The notes beneath the pieces are model-generated. The model did not search any database and was not told where the DNA came from. It was given only the letters and a program-made list of their open reading frames with translations. From NCBI RefSeq assembly GCF_003667705.1, contig NZ_CP033019.1:992001-1056000 (forward strand): a stretch of DNA of 64,000 bases. Direction: 5' to 3'. Below, in pieces: positions 8,415-17,065 of the stretch. The stretch's first letter is position 1. Each line of letters begins with the position of its first letter. Source of the stretch: Janthinobacterium agaricidamnosum (GTDB taxonomy: Bacteria > Pseudomonadota > Gammaproteobacteria > Burkholderiales > Burkholderiaceae_D). The position numbers were made by a program, and so were the translations under genes.

Positions 8415-9601
8415 GCTTTTTCAGCAGGCAAGGTCAGCCGCCAGAACAGCAGGGCGAGCAAGCTGACCGCCGCGCCCAGCGCGCATACCCCATGCCAGCC
8501 CGCCAGCGCATACACGCTGGTGGCGGCAATCGCACCGAGTCCGCTTCCCACCGCATAAAACAGCATGTAGCACGCCACCAGGCGGCTGTGCGCGTCGCTG
8601 TCCTGCTTGAAAATCAGGCTCTGGTTCGTCACGTGGATGGCCTGGCCCGCCAGGTCCAGCGCGATGATGCCGACGATCAAGGGCCACAGGGCCGCGCCGG
8701 CAAAACTGAGCGGCAGCCATGCGGCCAGCAGCAACAGCAGGGCCGCGCCCGTCGTCCACTGCGCGCGGCCATTGTCGGCCAGCGCCCCCGCACGCGCCGC
8801 GCCCAGCGCACCGATCACGCCCACTAACCCGAAGGCGCCGATGGCCGCATGGCCATAGCCTTGCGCCGTCAATGGCAGCACCAGCGCGCTCCAGAAGATA
8901 TTGAAGACGGCAAACATCAGCAGGGCCAGCATGCCGCGCACGCGCAGCACCTTGTTGTGCAACAGCATGTCCGCCATGGAGGCGAGCAGGGCGCCGTAGG
9001 CCAGCTTTTGATCGGATGGCTGCGCCGGCGGCAGCTTGCGCCACAGCAGCAACAGCAGGGCGCAGGCGATGGCTGCGGAAACAAAATACACGGCGCGCCA
9101 GTCGGCCAGGTCCGCCACCACGCCGGACAGGGTGCGCGCCAGCAGCAAGCCGATCACCACGCCGCCCTGCGCCATGCCGACGACCTTGCCCCGCTCATGG
9201 CTGGCCGCCGCGCTGGCCGCATAGGCGATCAAGCCTTGCGTCATGGCCGTGCCCAGCAAGCCCACCAGCAGCATGCCGCCCAGCAAGGCTGCCGTGGAAC
9301 GGGCGCAGCCCAGCGCCGCCAGCGAGACGGCAAGCAAGCCCAGCTGGAACAGGGTCAGGCGGCGCCGGTTCAGCATGTCGCCCAAGGGAACCAGCAGCAG
9401 CAGGGCCAGCGCGCAGCCGAGCTGCGTGGCCGTGATGACCATGCCGCTGGCGGCTTCCGTCATGCCGAACTCGTGCGCCAGGGTGGCGAGCAAAGGCTGG
9501 GCGTAATACACATTGGCCACGCTGAGGCCTGCCGCACAGGCAAACAGCCAGACGAGAGGGGAAGGAAGTGCTGCCGTGATGGGGGTGGTCGTGTCGCGCA
9601 T
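8411..9601 (-). CDS. MFS transporter (DHA1-like exporter)
   Basis: 396 residues from MRDTTTPITAAL; the TTG-like extension of 8 residues is less likely. About twelve hydrophobic segments, and the loop 2-3 motif GDMLNRRRLTLF matches the MFS A motif (GxLxDRxGRR). It resembles small-molecule or drug exporters that are controlled by adjacent HxlR regulators. It is divergent from the hxlR-like gene and shares with it the long palindrome at 9615-9674, so repression by that regulator is likely. Confidence 0.9.
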   Translation of the reverse strand: MRDTTTPITAALPSPLVWLFACAAGLSVANVYYAQPLLATLAHEFGMTEAASGMVITATQLGCALALLLLVPLGDMLNRRRLTLFQLGLLAVSLAALGCARSTAALLGGMLLVGLLGTAMTQGLIAYAASAAASHERGKVVGMAQGGVVIGLLLARTLSGVVADLADWRAVYFVSAAIACALLLLLWRKLPPAQPSDQKLAYGALLASMADMLLHNKVLRVRGMLALLMFAVFNIFWSALVLPLTAQGYGHAAIGAFGLVGVIGALGAARAGALADNGRAQWTTGAALLLLLAAWLPLSFAGAALWPLIVGIIALDLAGQAIHVTNQSLIFKQDSDAHSRLVACYMLFYAVGSGLGAIAATSVYALAGWHGVCALGAAVSLLALLFWRLTLPAEKA

Positions 9602-9614
9602 GGGCTTGCCTATA

Positions 9615-9674
9615 AGTGGTTGCAAATTAAAACTAGTTGGAGTCTACGGTGATTAGTTTTAAAATGCAACCACT
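9615..9674. promoter_or_regulatory. Long inverted repeat: probable HxlR operator
   Basis: Two 21-nt arms (9615-9635 and 9654-9674) are reverse complements at 19 of 21 positions. The left arm starts AGTGGTTGCA and ends TTAAAACTA; the right arm starts TAGTTTTAA and ends TGCAACCACT. They flank an 18-nt centre exactly between the divergent MFS and HxlR genes, the expected place for a dimeric regulator to control both. Confidence 0.75.
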
Positions 9675-9692
9675 CAATCAAGGAGAGACTCC

Positions 9693-10145
9693 GTGGCCAA
9701 GCGCAAGAGCCTGAAAACCGACCCCTGTCCCGTGGCGCGCGCGCTCGACGCGATCGGCGAACGCTGGTCGCTCTTGATCGTGCGCGACGCCTTCGACGGC
9801 ATGCGCCGGTTCGGGGAGTTCCAGAAAAGCCTGGGCGTGGCAAAGAACATCCTGGCCGACCGCCTGCATACCCTGGTGGAAGAGGGCATCTTTACGGTCG
9901 CGCCCGCCTCGGACGGCACGGCCTACCAGGAATATGTGCTCACACCCAAGGGGCTGGCCCTGTTTCCCGTCGTCGTCGGCTTGCGCCAGTGGAGCGAGGC
10001 GCAATTGTTCGACCCTGGCGAGGCCCATTCCACCCTGCTGCAGCGCGGTTCAGGCTTGCCCGTGCGCCGCATCGACGTGCTGGCCGAGGATGGCCGCGTG
10101 CTGCAGGCGGGCGATACCGTCGTGCACAAGGTAGGGTCGCCATGA
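9693..10145 (+). CDS. HxlR family winged-helix regulator
   Basis: 150 residues, GTG start with AAGGAGA 8-12 nt upstream. HxlR signature: CPVARALDAIGERWSLLIVR, then RRFGEFQKSLGVAKNILADRL, with the conserved Cys12 that in some members senses electrophiles or oxidants. Typical members are ~110 aa; here a ~45-residue C-terminal tail follows the domain. Likely autoregulates and represses the MFS gene through the palindrome upstream. The stop overlaps the start of the D-amino-acid dehydrogenase gene (ATGA), so the two are translationally coupled. Confidence 0.9.
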   Translation: MAKRKSLKTDPCPVARALDAIGERWSLLIVRDAFDGMRRFGEFQKSLGVAKNILADRLHTLVEEGIFTVAPASDGTAYQEYVLTPKGLALFPVVVGLRQWSEAQLFDPGEAHSTLLQRGSGLPVRRIDVLAEDGRVLQAGDTVVHKVGSP

Positions 10146-11365
10146 GCCGCACGGTGGCCGTCATCGGCGGCGGTATCACGGGCGTCACCACGGCGTACGC
10201 GCTGGCGAAACGGGGCGTCGCTGTCACCTTGATCGAGCGCCACCGCTATGCCGCCATGGAAACGTCGTATGCGAATGGCGGGCAATTGTCGGCCTCGCAC
10301 GCGGAAGTGTGGAACCACAAGGCGACGATCTGGAACGCGCTGAAATGGATGACGCGGCGCGATGCGCCGCTGCTGCTCAATCCGACTCCCGGCTGGCACA
10401 AGCTGAGCTGGTTTGCGGAATTTCTCGCCGCCATGCCGGATTACGAGCGCAACACCATCGCCACGGCGCGCATGGCGATTGCCGCGCGCGCACATCTGTT
10501 TGCCTGGGCGGAAGAAGAAAAGATAGCTTTCGATCACCGCCGCGCCGGCATCCTGCACGTGTACCGCGACCGGCGCGGCTTCGAGCGGGCGGCAGGCGTG
10601 TCGCGCCTGCTGGCGCAGGGCGGCTTGCAGCGGCGCGCCGTGAGCTTGCTGGAAATGCGCGCCATCGAACCTGCCTTGCACGGTGATTTTTACGGCGGTT
10701 ACTACACGGACAGCGATTCCACGGGCGACATCCACAAATTCACCAGCGGCCTGGCTGAAGCCTGCGTGCGCCTGGGCGTGGCCTGCCGCTATGGTGCACA
10801 GGTCACCGCGCTGGCGCGCGAGCACGGCAAGGTGCGTGTCTCCATGGGCGAAGACAGCGCCGTGTTCGACGCCGTCGTCATCTGCGCGGGCACGGCCAGC
10901 CGCGCCATGGCGGCCATGCTGGGCGACCACGTGAATGTGTATCCGGTGAAAGGCTATTCGATTACCGTGCAGCTCGATGACGGCGCCAGCCGCGCCGCGG
11001 CGCCGTGCGTCAGCTTGCTCGACGATGCGACCAAGCTGGTCAGCAGCCGCCTGGGCGAGGACCGGCTCAGAGTGGCCGGTACGGCGGAATTCAATGGCGT
11101 TAATTACGACATCCGCGCCGACCGCATCCGCCCGCTATTGGAATGGGTCGAGCAGTGCTTTCCCGGTGTGAATACGCGCAAGGTCGTGCCGTGGGCGGGC
11201 TTGCGGCCCATGCTGCCGGCCATGCTGCCGAAAGTGGGGCCAGGCAAGGCACCGGGCGTGTATTACAACACGGGCCACGGCCACCTGGGCTGGACCCTGG
11301 CGGCCGCGACGGCGGAGATGGTGGCAGAGGCGGTCGCGCCTAGTTCTTCGGCAGCAGATCGCTGA
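10142..11365 (+). CDS. dadA: D-amino-acid dehydrogenase (DadA-like FAD oxidoreductase)
   Basis: 407 residues. Start MSRTVAVIGGGITGVTTAYA carries the Rossmann FAD-binding GxGxxG; NGGQLSASHAEVWN and the C-terminal GHGHLGWTLAAATAEMV are characteristic of DadA, which oxidises D-amino acids to 2-oxo acids and passes electrons to the quinone pool at the inner membrane. The start overlaps the hxlR stop by 4 nt, a non-standard context (dadA usually pairs with dadX racemase). The 3' end overlaps a convergent gene by 26 nt. A specific D-amino acid cannot be named. Confidence 0.88.
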   Translation: MSRTVAVIGGGITGVTTAYALAKRGVAVTLIERHRYAAMETSYANGGQLSASHAEVWNHKATIWNALKWMTRRDAPLLLNPTPGWHKLSWFAEFLAAMPDYERNTIATARMAIAARAHLFAWAEEEKIAFDHRRAGILHVYRDRRGFERAAGVSRLLAQGGLQRRAVSLLEMRAIEPALHGDFYGGYYTDSDSTGDIHKFTSGLAEACVRLGVACRYGAQVTALAREHGKVRVSMGEDSAVFDAVVICAGTASRAMAAMLGDHVNVYPVKGYSITVQLDDGASRAAAPCVSLLDDATKLVSSRLGEDRLRVAGTAEFNGVNYDIRADRIRPLLEWVEQCFPGVNTRKVVPWAGLRPMLPAMLPKVGPGKAPGVYYNTGHGHLGWTLAAATAEMVAEAVAPSSSAADR

Positions 11366-12419
11366 GCGCGGCGCGGCCCTTGACGGTGAGGAAGGGGCCG
11401 ACCTTGCTGTAGGGCAGTAAAAAATCGTTTTCGCAGCCGCTGCCGTTCGAGTCTTCCCAGAACGATACGCCTTCCGGCTTCAAGGACAGGTGGAAGCGGC
11501 CGTGGCCGTCGTAATCCGTGCCCTTGCATTCGGCGTCGATTGTCACACCCTTGAACAGGGCCTGGCGCAATCGGTCCGGCAATTCGGCCTTGTCGTCGCC
11601 ATCGCTGGCGCTGGCGCCAAACCAGTTCCACACGTCCGTTTCCTGGCCCGTCTTCACGTCCCAGGTGCGAAACTTGATGGAGATGCCATTGGCGCCATAG
11701 CCGGCCGCCCAGCGGTAGAATTTGATCGTCACCCAGCGCGGCGACCAGTAGGTGGGCTCCGCATACACTTCGTCCTCCGTCGTGAAACCGTTGCGGCCCA
11801 GGTATTCGCGGCGCGTGGCATAGAAATCGGCCAGGTCTTTCTTGTTCTTCGCCAGCACGGCGCGCAGCTGCGCATTGATTTTTGCGATGCCGTCGCCGGG
11901 CGCCATCAGTTCCACGGTGATGGTGTCGCCCACTTGCAGGTTGCGGTATTGCTTGCCTTCGAAGGCGATGGGTTTACTGACCTTGGTGTTGGGAAAGTCT
12001 TCCAGCGCCAGGTTGTAGGCGTCGCTGGCGCAGGACGGGTGTTCGCGGTCGCCCGCCGCTTCCAGCAGGGTCAAGGCCAGGGGCAGGGTCTTGCCGCTTT
12101 TCGGATCGGTCCAGGTGCCGGCCAGTTTGCCGCCTTGCGGCGCACCCAGGCGCCACGTGCCCGTCGTGTCACCCTTGGCGTCGGACTCGCTCCAGTCGCT
12201 CTTGCCGTTCGCCATGGACAGCATGATCGGTGTCTTGTAGCGCGTGTAGTAGTAATTGCCGCTGCGGTCAGATCCTTGCGTGGGACTGGGCTGGTTGAAG
12301 CAGGCGACGATACTGGCCTTGCCCAGCGTGCCCTGCCACACCCCTTGCACGGGCGGCTCGGCCGCCATGGCGGAATTCAGGGCGGGCAGGGTCAGACATA
12401 TCAACAAAAAGCGGCGCAT
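11340..12419 (-). CDS. Exported hypothetical protein, 359 aa
   Basis: Start chosen at MRRFLLICLTLPALNSAMA, a Sec signal peptide ending AMA-AE; the longer ORF start would bury it. The mature part has beta-rich segments (VQGVWQGTLGKASIVACFNQ near the start, YYYTRYKTP, GTWRLGAPQGGKLAGTW) and several Cys. No family recognised. Probably periplasmic. It is followed on the same strand, upstream, by the MerR gene with about 70 nt between them. Confidence 0.75.
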   Translation of the reverse strand: MRRFLLICLTLPALNSAMAAEPPVQGVWQGTLGKASIVACFNQPSPTQGSDRSGNYYYTRYKTPIMLSMANGKSDWSESDAKGDTTGTWRLGAPQGGKLAGTWTDPKSGKTLPLALTLLEAAGDREHPSCASDAYNLALEDFPNTKVSKPIAFEGKQYRNLQVGDTITVELMAPGDGIAKINAQLRAVLAKNKKDLADFYATRREYLGRNGFTTEDEVYAEPTYWSPRWVTIKFYRWAAGYGANGISIKFRTWDVKTGQETDVWNWFGASASDGDDKAELPDRLRQALFKGVTIDAECKGTDYDGHGRFHLSLKPEGVSFWEDSNGSGCENDFLLPYSKVGPFLTVKGRAALSDLLPKN

Positions 12420-12488
12420 CGGATTTTCCTGTGATTGGCGATGGCCGATTCTACATGGCCACCGCCTGGAAATGCCGCACGCCAACTT

Positions 12489-13520
12489 TTACGCTTGTTT
12501 TTCCTGCGCCACCACGGCCATTGCCGCGCCCAGGTATTGCACCATGGCCCCGTCGACGAAGCTGCCTTCCATCAGACGCGGTTCCTGCTGGTGCGCCTGG
12601 CGGAATTTCAGCTGCGTGGCCGGGTTCGTGCCCGCATACGAACGGAACAGGTCCAGCCACTGCCGTGCCAGCTGCAGCACGGCCGGGTCGGTGGGCGGCG
12701 TGCGCGCATCGATGGCGGCGCGCACGGCGGCGATCAGGGCCGGCCACTCGCCCGATCGCTTGCCGTAGTTGGCGAGTAAATACGCATATTCCTGTTCATC
12801 GAGGAAAGGCTTGTACAGCGCCATGCGCGAGGCGTTGAAGGCGGCGAGGATGAACTGCATCAGTTCCGCATCGATGCTGGTCGTGGCCTGCATCGATGGC
12901 TCCTGCGCATGCATGTCGTTCAGGCGCGCGAACAGGCCAGGGTGGGCGCCCGTGTCGCGCACCAGCTTGACCATCCATTCCGTGGCCAGCGCCTGTGCTC
13001 GCGCGTCGCCGGGGCCGGCGCCCGTGGCCTGCAGTGCGCGCACTCTGGCCACCAGCGCCTTCCATTCCTGTTCCACGGCCGTATCGGACAGCAGCGGCAA
13101 TTGCTGCAGTTCTTCTTGGGTAAAGTATTTGTCGTACATGGTCATCAACTCCATTGTGGTAAGCCACTCGGCCAGTTCCGGCGCCTGTCCCTGCGCCAGT
13201 TGCGCCTGCAGGGTGCGGAGGCGCTCGCGCAGGGTGGAAGCTTGCGCGATCTGGCGCTCCAGCATGGCGATTTGCCGCGCCACGATGGAATGCAAAGGCA
13301 GGTCCGGGGCGGCGAGGGCATTGGCGATATCGCCCAGCGACAGCCCGAACTTGCGCAGCGCCATGATCCGGTGCAGCCGGTCCATGTCGCTGTGCTGGTA
13401 CAGGCGGTAGCCGGCTTGCGTGCGCGCCGAAGGCGAGAGCAGGCCGATGCTGTCGTAGTGGTGCAGGGTGCGGATGGTCAGGCCCGTGAGCCTGGCCAGT
13501 TCACCGATTTTCAGCAGCAT
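12489..13520 (-). CDS. MerR family regulator with TipAS domain
   Basis: 343 residues, start at MLLKIGELARLTGLTIRTLH, the canonical MerR N-terminus (HTH 1-40, wing with YRLYQHSDMDRL). A coiled coil spans ~75-115. The C-terminal ~230 residues (MYDKYFTQEELQQLPLLSD onward) have the helical, globin-like TipAS drug-recognition pattern, seen twice in the protein (second block around residues 230-335). Such regulators bind multicyclic thiopeptide-like or other xenobiotics and activate their own promoter. The target gene is not evident; the secreted protein downstream is a candidate. Confidence 0.88.
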   Translation of the reverse strand: MLLKIGELARLTGLTIRTLHHYDSIGLLSPSARTQAGYRLYQHSDMDRLHRIMALRKFGLSLGDIANALAAPDLPLHSIVARQIAMLERQIAQASTLRERLRTLQAQLAQGQAPELAEWLTTMELMTMYDKYFTQEELQQLPLLSDTAVEQEWKALVARVRALQATGAGPGDARAQALATEWMVKLVRDTGAHPGLFARLNDMHAQEPSMQATTSIDAELMQFILAAFNASRMALYKPFLDEQEYAYLLANYGKRSGEWPALIAAVRAAIDARTPPTDPAVLQLARQWLDLFRSYAGTNPATQLKFRQAHQQEPRLMEGSFVDGAMVQYLGAAMAVVAQEKQA

Positions 13521-13627
13521 CGTCTTCTCCTTGTCTTCAGTGCGTGCTATCACGATGGCGCCTGACGTCACGTTAGGGTCAAGCAGGAATGTAGCAGAGG
13601 AGCCGAAAAAACCGGAAAAAGAATCCG

Positions 13628-13665
13628 TTGACCTTCATTTTTTTGTACGGTATATTTATAAAACC
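13628..13665 (+). promoter_or_regulatory. Upstream promoter P1 with TTTGTACG operator-like element
   Basis: -35 TTGACC (13628-13633), 17-nt spacer, -10 TATATT (13651-13656). The spacer contains TTTTGTACGG, running into GTATATTTATAAAACC. A second, related element lies in the spacer of the downstream promoter. Probable binding site of the GntR regulator of the sugar cluster (inference). Confidence 0.5.
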
Positions 13666-13788
13666 GAATGACGGCTTCAGCAAAACAAACAGGTTCGGGC
13701 CAGGCGGCATGACGGCATGATCGTTGTGCGGCGCAGCAAGACGCGCCACTGGCAGGGCTGGAAAGACAATCCGCGCAGACGGATTTTT

Positions 13789-13818
13789 TTCACAGTTGGT
13801 TTGTACGTTAAATATAAT
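13789..13818 (+). promoter_or_regulatory. Promoter P2 of the sugar catabolism operon
   Basis: -35 TTCACA (13789-13794), 18-nt spacer, -10 TATAAT (13813-13818), about 40 nt before the dehydrogenase start. GGTTTGTACGTTAAATATAA overlaps spacer and -10, echoing the P1 element; binding there would block polymerase. Confidence 0.6.
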
Positions 13819-13856
13819 ATGCCGCCGGCAAGATCCGGACGGCGAGAGAGACGACC

Positions 13857-14870
13857 ATGATGAAAAGCATCGTTTGCGATACGCCCGGCAGTTTGCGCAT
13901 GGAGCAGCGCCCCGTGCCCGTGCCCGCCGAGGGCGAAGTGCTGCTGCGCATACGCCGCGTCGGCATCTGCGGCACCGACATGCACATCTTCCGCGGCACC
14001 CAGCCATTCCTCAGCTATCCGCGCGTGATGGGCCATGAATTGTCCGGCCATATCCACAGCGCGCCGGCCGGCTCGCGTCTGGCCGTGGGCGACCAGGTCT
14101 ACGTGATGCCCTATCTGTCTTGCGGTACTTGCGTGGCCTGCCGCCAAGGCAAGACCAACTGCTGCACCCGCATCGAAGTGCTGGGCGTGCACCGCGACGG
14201 CGGCATGACCGAATATCTGGCGCTGCCCGAGCGCTTCGTCTTCAAGACGGAAGGCATCTCGCTCGACGACGCGGCCATGATCGAATTTCTCGCCATCGGC
14301 GCGCATGCCGTCAAGCGCGGCGCGGTTGATGCGGCCAAGCGCGTGCTGGTGGTGGGCGCCGGCCCGATCGGCATGGCCGTGATGCTGTTCGCAGCGTTGA
14401 AAGGCGCCGACGTGACGGTGCTCGACGGCCGCGCCGACCGCCTGCGGTTTTGCCGCGACGCGCTGGGCATCGCCCGCACGGTGCAGCTGGGCGACGGCGA
14501 CAAGGAGCAGCTGTCGGAGACCACAGGCGGCGAATTCTTCGACGTGGTGTTTGACGCCACCGGCAATATCGCCGCCATGGAGCGGGGCCTGGATTTCGTC
14601 GCCCATGGCGGCTCCTATGTGCTGGTATCGATCGTGCGCGACCGCCTGTCCTTTTCCGACCCTGAATTCCACAAGCGCGAAACGACCTTGCTGGGCAGCC
14701 GCAATGCCACCGTCGACGATTTCGAGGACGTGGTGGCGGCCATGCAGGCGGGGAAAGTACCCACCGCGCTGCTCAATACCCACCGCACCACGCTCGACGA
14801 ATTTACGGGCGTGCTCGATCGCTGGATGCAGCCCGAGGCGGGTGTCATCAAGGCCATCGTCGAGGTCTGA
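13857..14870 (+). CDS. Zinc-type alcohol/sugar dehydrogenase (MDR family)
   Basis: 337 residues. Catalytic zinc ligands Cys38 (GICGTDMH), His60-Glu61 (MGHEL); structural zinc cysteines 89, 92, 95 and 102/103. Rossmann motif VVGAGPIGMAVM near 165 binds NAD(P). Closest in style to RspB/L-galactonate or sorbitol-type dehydrogenases that oxidise a secondary hydroxyl of an aldonate or polyol. First gene after the tandem promoters, one nt before the mannitol-dehydrogenase-family gene, with which it probably works as a two-step keto/hydroxy interconversion. Confidence 0.88.
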   Translation: MMKSIVCDTPGSLRMEQRPVPVPAEGEVLLRIRRVGICGTDMHIFRGTQPFLSYPRVMGHELSGHIHSAPAGSRLAVGDQVYVMPYLSCGTCVACRQGKTNCCTRIEVLGVHRDGGMTEYLALPERFVFKTEGISLDDAAMIEFLAIGAHAVKRGAVDAAKRVLVVGAGPIGMAVMLFAALKGADVTVLDGRADRLRFCRDALGIARTVQLGDGDKEQLSETTGGEFFDVVFDATGNIAAMERGLDFVAHGGSYVLVSIVRDRLSFSDPEFHKRETTLLGSRNATVDDFEDVVAAMQAGKVPTALLNTHRTTLDEFTGVLDRWMQPEAGVIKAIVEV

Positions 14871-14871
14871 G

Positions 14872-16008
14872 ATGAGCGATCTCAACCCCATACTTCAATT
14901 TGGCACCAGCCGCTTCCTGCAGGCGCACGCCGACCTGTTCGTCAGCGAAGCGGCCAGCCTCGGCGAGGCGCTGGGCCAGATCACCATCGTGCAAACGACC
15001 GGCAGCGCGCAGGGCGCGGCGCGGGTGGCGGCGTTTCGCCGGCCCGGCGGCTATCCCGTGCGCATCCGCGGATGGCAGGACGGCGTGCAGGTCGATGAAG
15101 AGCGCCGCGCCCACGCCGTCACGCAGGCGTGGCAAGCGGGCAGCGACTGGCGGCAGGTGCGCGATGCGGCCGTGGCCGCGCGCGTGATCTTGTCGAATAC
15201 GGGCGACACGGGTTACCAGCTGGACGAATCCGACCACGCCGGCATGCTCGACGGCGCGGCCGTCCCCGCCAGCTTTCCCGCCAAGCTGCTGGTGCTGCTG
15301 CATGACCGCTTCCTGGCCGGCGCCGCGCCCCTCTCGATTTTTCCGTGCGAACTGGTGGCCGACAATGGCACGGTACTGCGCCAGGTGATCGTGACATTGG
15401 CGCGGCAGTGGCGCTGCGATGCCGCGTTCATCGTCTACCTGGAAACGGGCTGCCTGTGGATCAATTCCCTCGTCGACCGCATCGTTTCGGAACCGATCGA
15501 ACCGATAGGCGCCGTGGCCGAGCCCTATGCGCTGTGGGCCATCGAGGCGCAGGAAGGCATGCTGCTGCCATGCCGCCACCGGCAGGTGGTAGTGACTAGC
15601 AGCCTGCGCGACTATGAACAGCGCAAGCTGTTCTTGCTGAACCTCGGTCACACCTATCTGGCGCAGCTGTGGATGGAGCGGGGCAGCCCGGCCGGCATGA
15701 CGGTGCGCGAGGCGATGGACGATGGCGCCATGCGCGCCGCGCTGGAAGCCCTGTGGCAGGAGGAAGTGCTGCCCGTATTTGCCGCCATGGGGCCGCGGCA
15801 CGGCGACGCCGCGCAGGCCTATGTGGCGCAGGTCAGGGAACGCTTTTGCAATCCCTTCCTCGCGCACCGCCTGGCCGACATCGCCCAGCACCACGCCGGC
15901 AAGATCGCGCGCCGCGTGGCGCCCGTGGCGGCGCTGGCGCGGCAGCTCTGTCCCGCGCTGGCGCAGCCGCGCCTGCGCGCCATGCTGGCGCCGGGAGCGC
16001 AGCCATGA
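14872..16008 (+). CDS. Mannitol dehydrogenase family oxidoreductase (UxaB/UxuB-like)
   Basis: 378 residues, start MSDLNPILQFGTSRFLQAHA, the NAD-binding N-terminus of the long-chain mannitol dehydrogenase/tagaturonate reductase family. The C-terminal domain shows the YLETGCLWINSLVDRI segment and a catalytic Lys region near YEQRKLFLLNLGHTYLA. Family members reduce tagaturonate or fructuronate to altronate or mannonate, which is interesting because an altronate-dehydratase-type pair lies downstream. It is shorter than E. coli UxaB (~480 aa). Real substrate uncertain. Confidence 0.82.
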   Translation: MSDLNPILQFGTSRFLQAHADLFVSEAASLGEALGQITIVQTTGSAQGAARVAAFRRPGGYPVRIRGWQDGVQVDEERRAHAVTQAWQAGSDWRQVRDAAVAARVILSNTGDTGYQLDESDHAGMLDGAAVPASFPAKLLVLLHDRFLAGAAPLSIFPCELVADNGTVLRQVIVTLARQWRCDAAFIVYLETGCLWINSLVDRIVSEPIEPIGAVAEPYALWAIEAQEGMLLPCRHRQVVVTSSLRDYEQRKLFLLNLGHTYLAQLWMERGSPAGMTVREAMDDGAMRAALEALWQEEVLPVFAAMGPRHGDAAQAYVAQVRERFCNPFLAHRLADIAQHHAGKIARRVAPVAALARQLCPALAQPRLRAMLAPGAQP

Positions 16009-16122
16009 ACGCCCCCGCCCCCGCAGTTGTTTCCTTTTCTGCATGCCGATCCAATCCGATATCGACTAAAATGGCCCACTCATCCACTTTCCCTTTCGCT
16101 GGCATAGCGCGTTCATTCATCC

Positions 16123-17040
16123 ATGTCCAAACCCGCCACCGTCTTCAAGCGCAGTACCAATCTGCTGTTGCAATTTCTCGCCGAGAATGTCGCAGTGGGC
16201 GAGATGCTGCCGACGGAGCAGTTCCTGACCACCATCTGCCAGGGCAGCCGCACGGCGGTCCGCAGCGCGATTGCGTATCTGTCGATGCGGCGGCTGATCG
16301 CCAGCCCGGCGGACCGGCGCCTGCTGCGCAAACCCATACCGGGCGACTACTTCGATATCTCCGAATTGCAGTCGGGGGCAGAGCGCATCCAGCAAGTGCT
16401 GATGGAGCGCGTGTACCAGCGCGACATGCCGCCCGGCGCGGAATTTTCGGAAGCGGAACTGGCGCGCGAGGCGGGCGCCAGTACCGTCAGCGTGCGCGAA
16501 TTTCTGATCGGCTTTTCGCGCTTCGGCCTGATCGAAAAGAAACCGCGCGGCGGCTGGCGCCTGTGCGCGTTCGACCGCTCGTTCGCCACCGAACTGGCGG
16601 ACATGCGGCGCATGTTCGAGATGGCGGCCGTGGAGCAGTTTGCGCACCTGCCGCATGGCGACCCCGCGTATGCGGAACTGGCGCGGCTGATCAAACAGCA
16701 CGAGAAGCTGGCGGCCAGGATAGACACGCGCCACAACGCCTTTCCGGCGCTGGACCGCGAGTTCCACACCTTTTTGATTGGCCTCTTGAACAACCGCTTC
16801 GCGCAGGGCTTCTACGATATCGTCTCGTTTGTCTTCCACTATCACTACCAGTGGGACAAGGGCGAGGAAAAGGGCCGCAACCAGTACGCGGTGCAGGAGC
16901 ACCTGGCGATCCTGCATGCGCTGGCGGAGCACGACATACCGAAGGCGCTCGAGTGCATGCGTTCGCACCTCGATTCCTCGCGTCGCACCATGCTGTCCTC
17001 GATAGGCACGCGCGAAAAACTGAGCCAGCCAGGCGCCTAA
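16123..17040 (+). CDS. GntR/FCD transcriptional regulator with two winged helices
   Basis: 305 residues, about 70 longer than usual FadR-type GntR proteins. Residues ~10-70 form a first GntR-like winged helix (GEMLPTEQFLTTICQGSRTA, then IAYLSMRRLI); residues ~85-150 form a second (QRDMPPGAEFSEAELAREAG, VSVREFLIGFSRFGLIEKKP). An all-helical FCD ligand domain follows with metal-ligand His/Asp candidates (ALDREFHTFLIGLLNN, HLAILHAL). Probably the local repressor of the sugar cluster, binding the TTTGTACG elements. Starts 114 nt after the preceding gene; that gap holds no gene. Confidence 0.85.
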   Translation: MSKPATVFKRSTNLLLQFLAENVAVGEMLPTEQFLTTICQGSRTAVRSAIAYLSMRRLIASPADRRLLRKPIPGDYFDISELQSGAERIQQVLMERVYQRDMPPGAEFSEAELAREAGASTVSVREFLIGFSRFGLIEKKPRGGWRLCAFDRSFATELADMRRMFEMAAVEQFAHLPHGDPAYAELARLIKQHEKLAARIDTRHNAFPALDREFHTFLIGLLNNRFAQGFYDIVSFVFHYHYQWDKGEEKGRNQYAVQEHLAILHALAEHDIPKALECMRSHLDSSRRTMLSSIGTREKLSQPGA

Positions 17041-17065
17041 CCGTCTTTGCCGGGGAGGGTGCGCC

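Noticed and set aside
11500..12434. Long plus-strand ORF opposite the exported 359-aa protein
   Set aside because: Repetitive Gly/Ala/Arg/Val composition without domains; the minus gene has a clear signal peptide.
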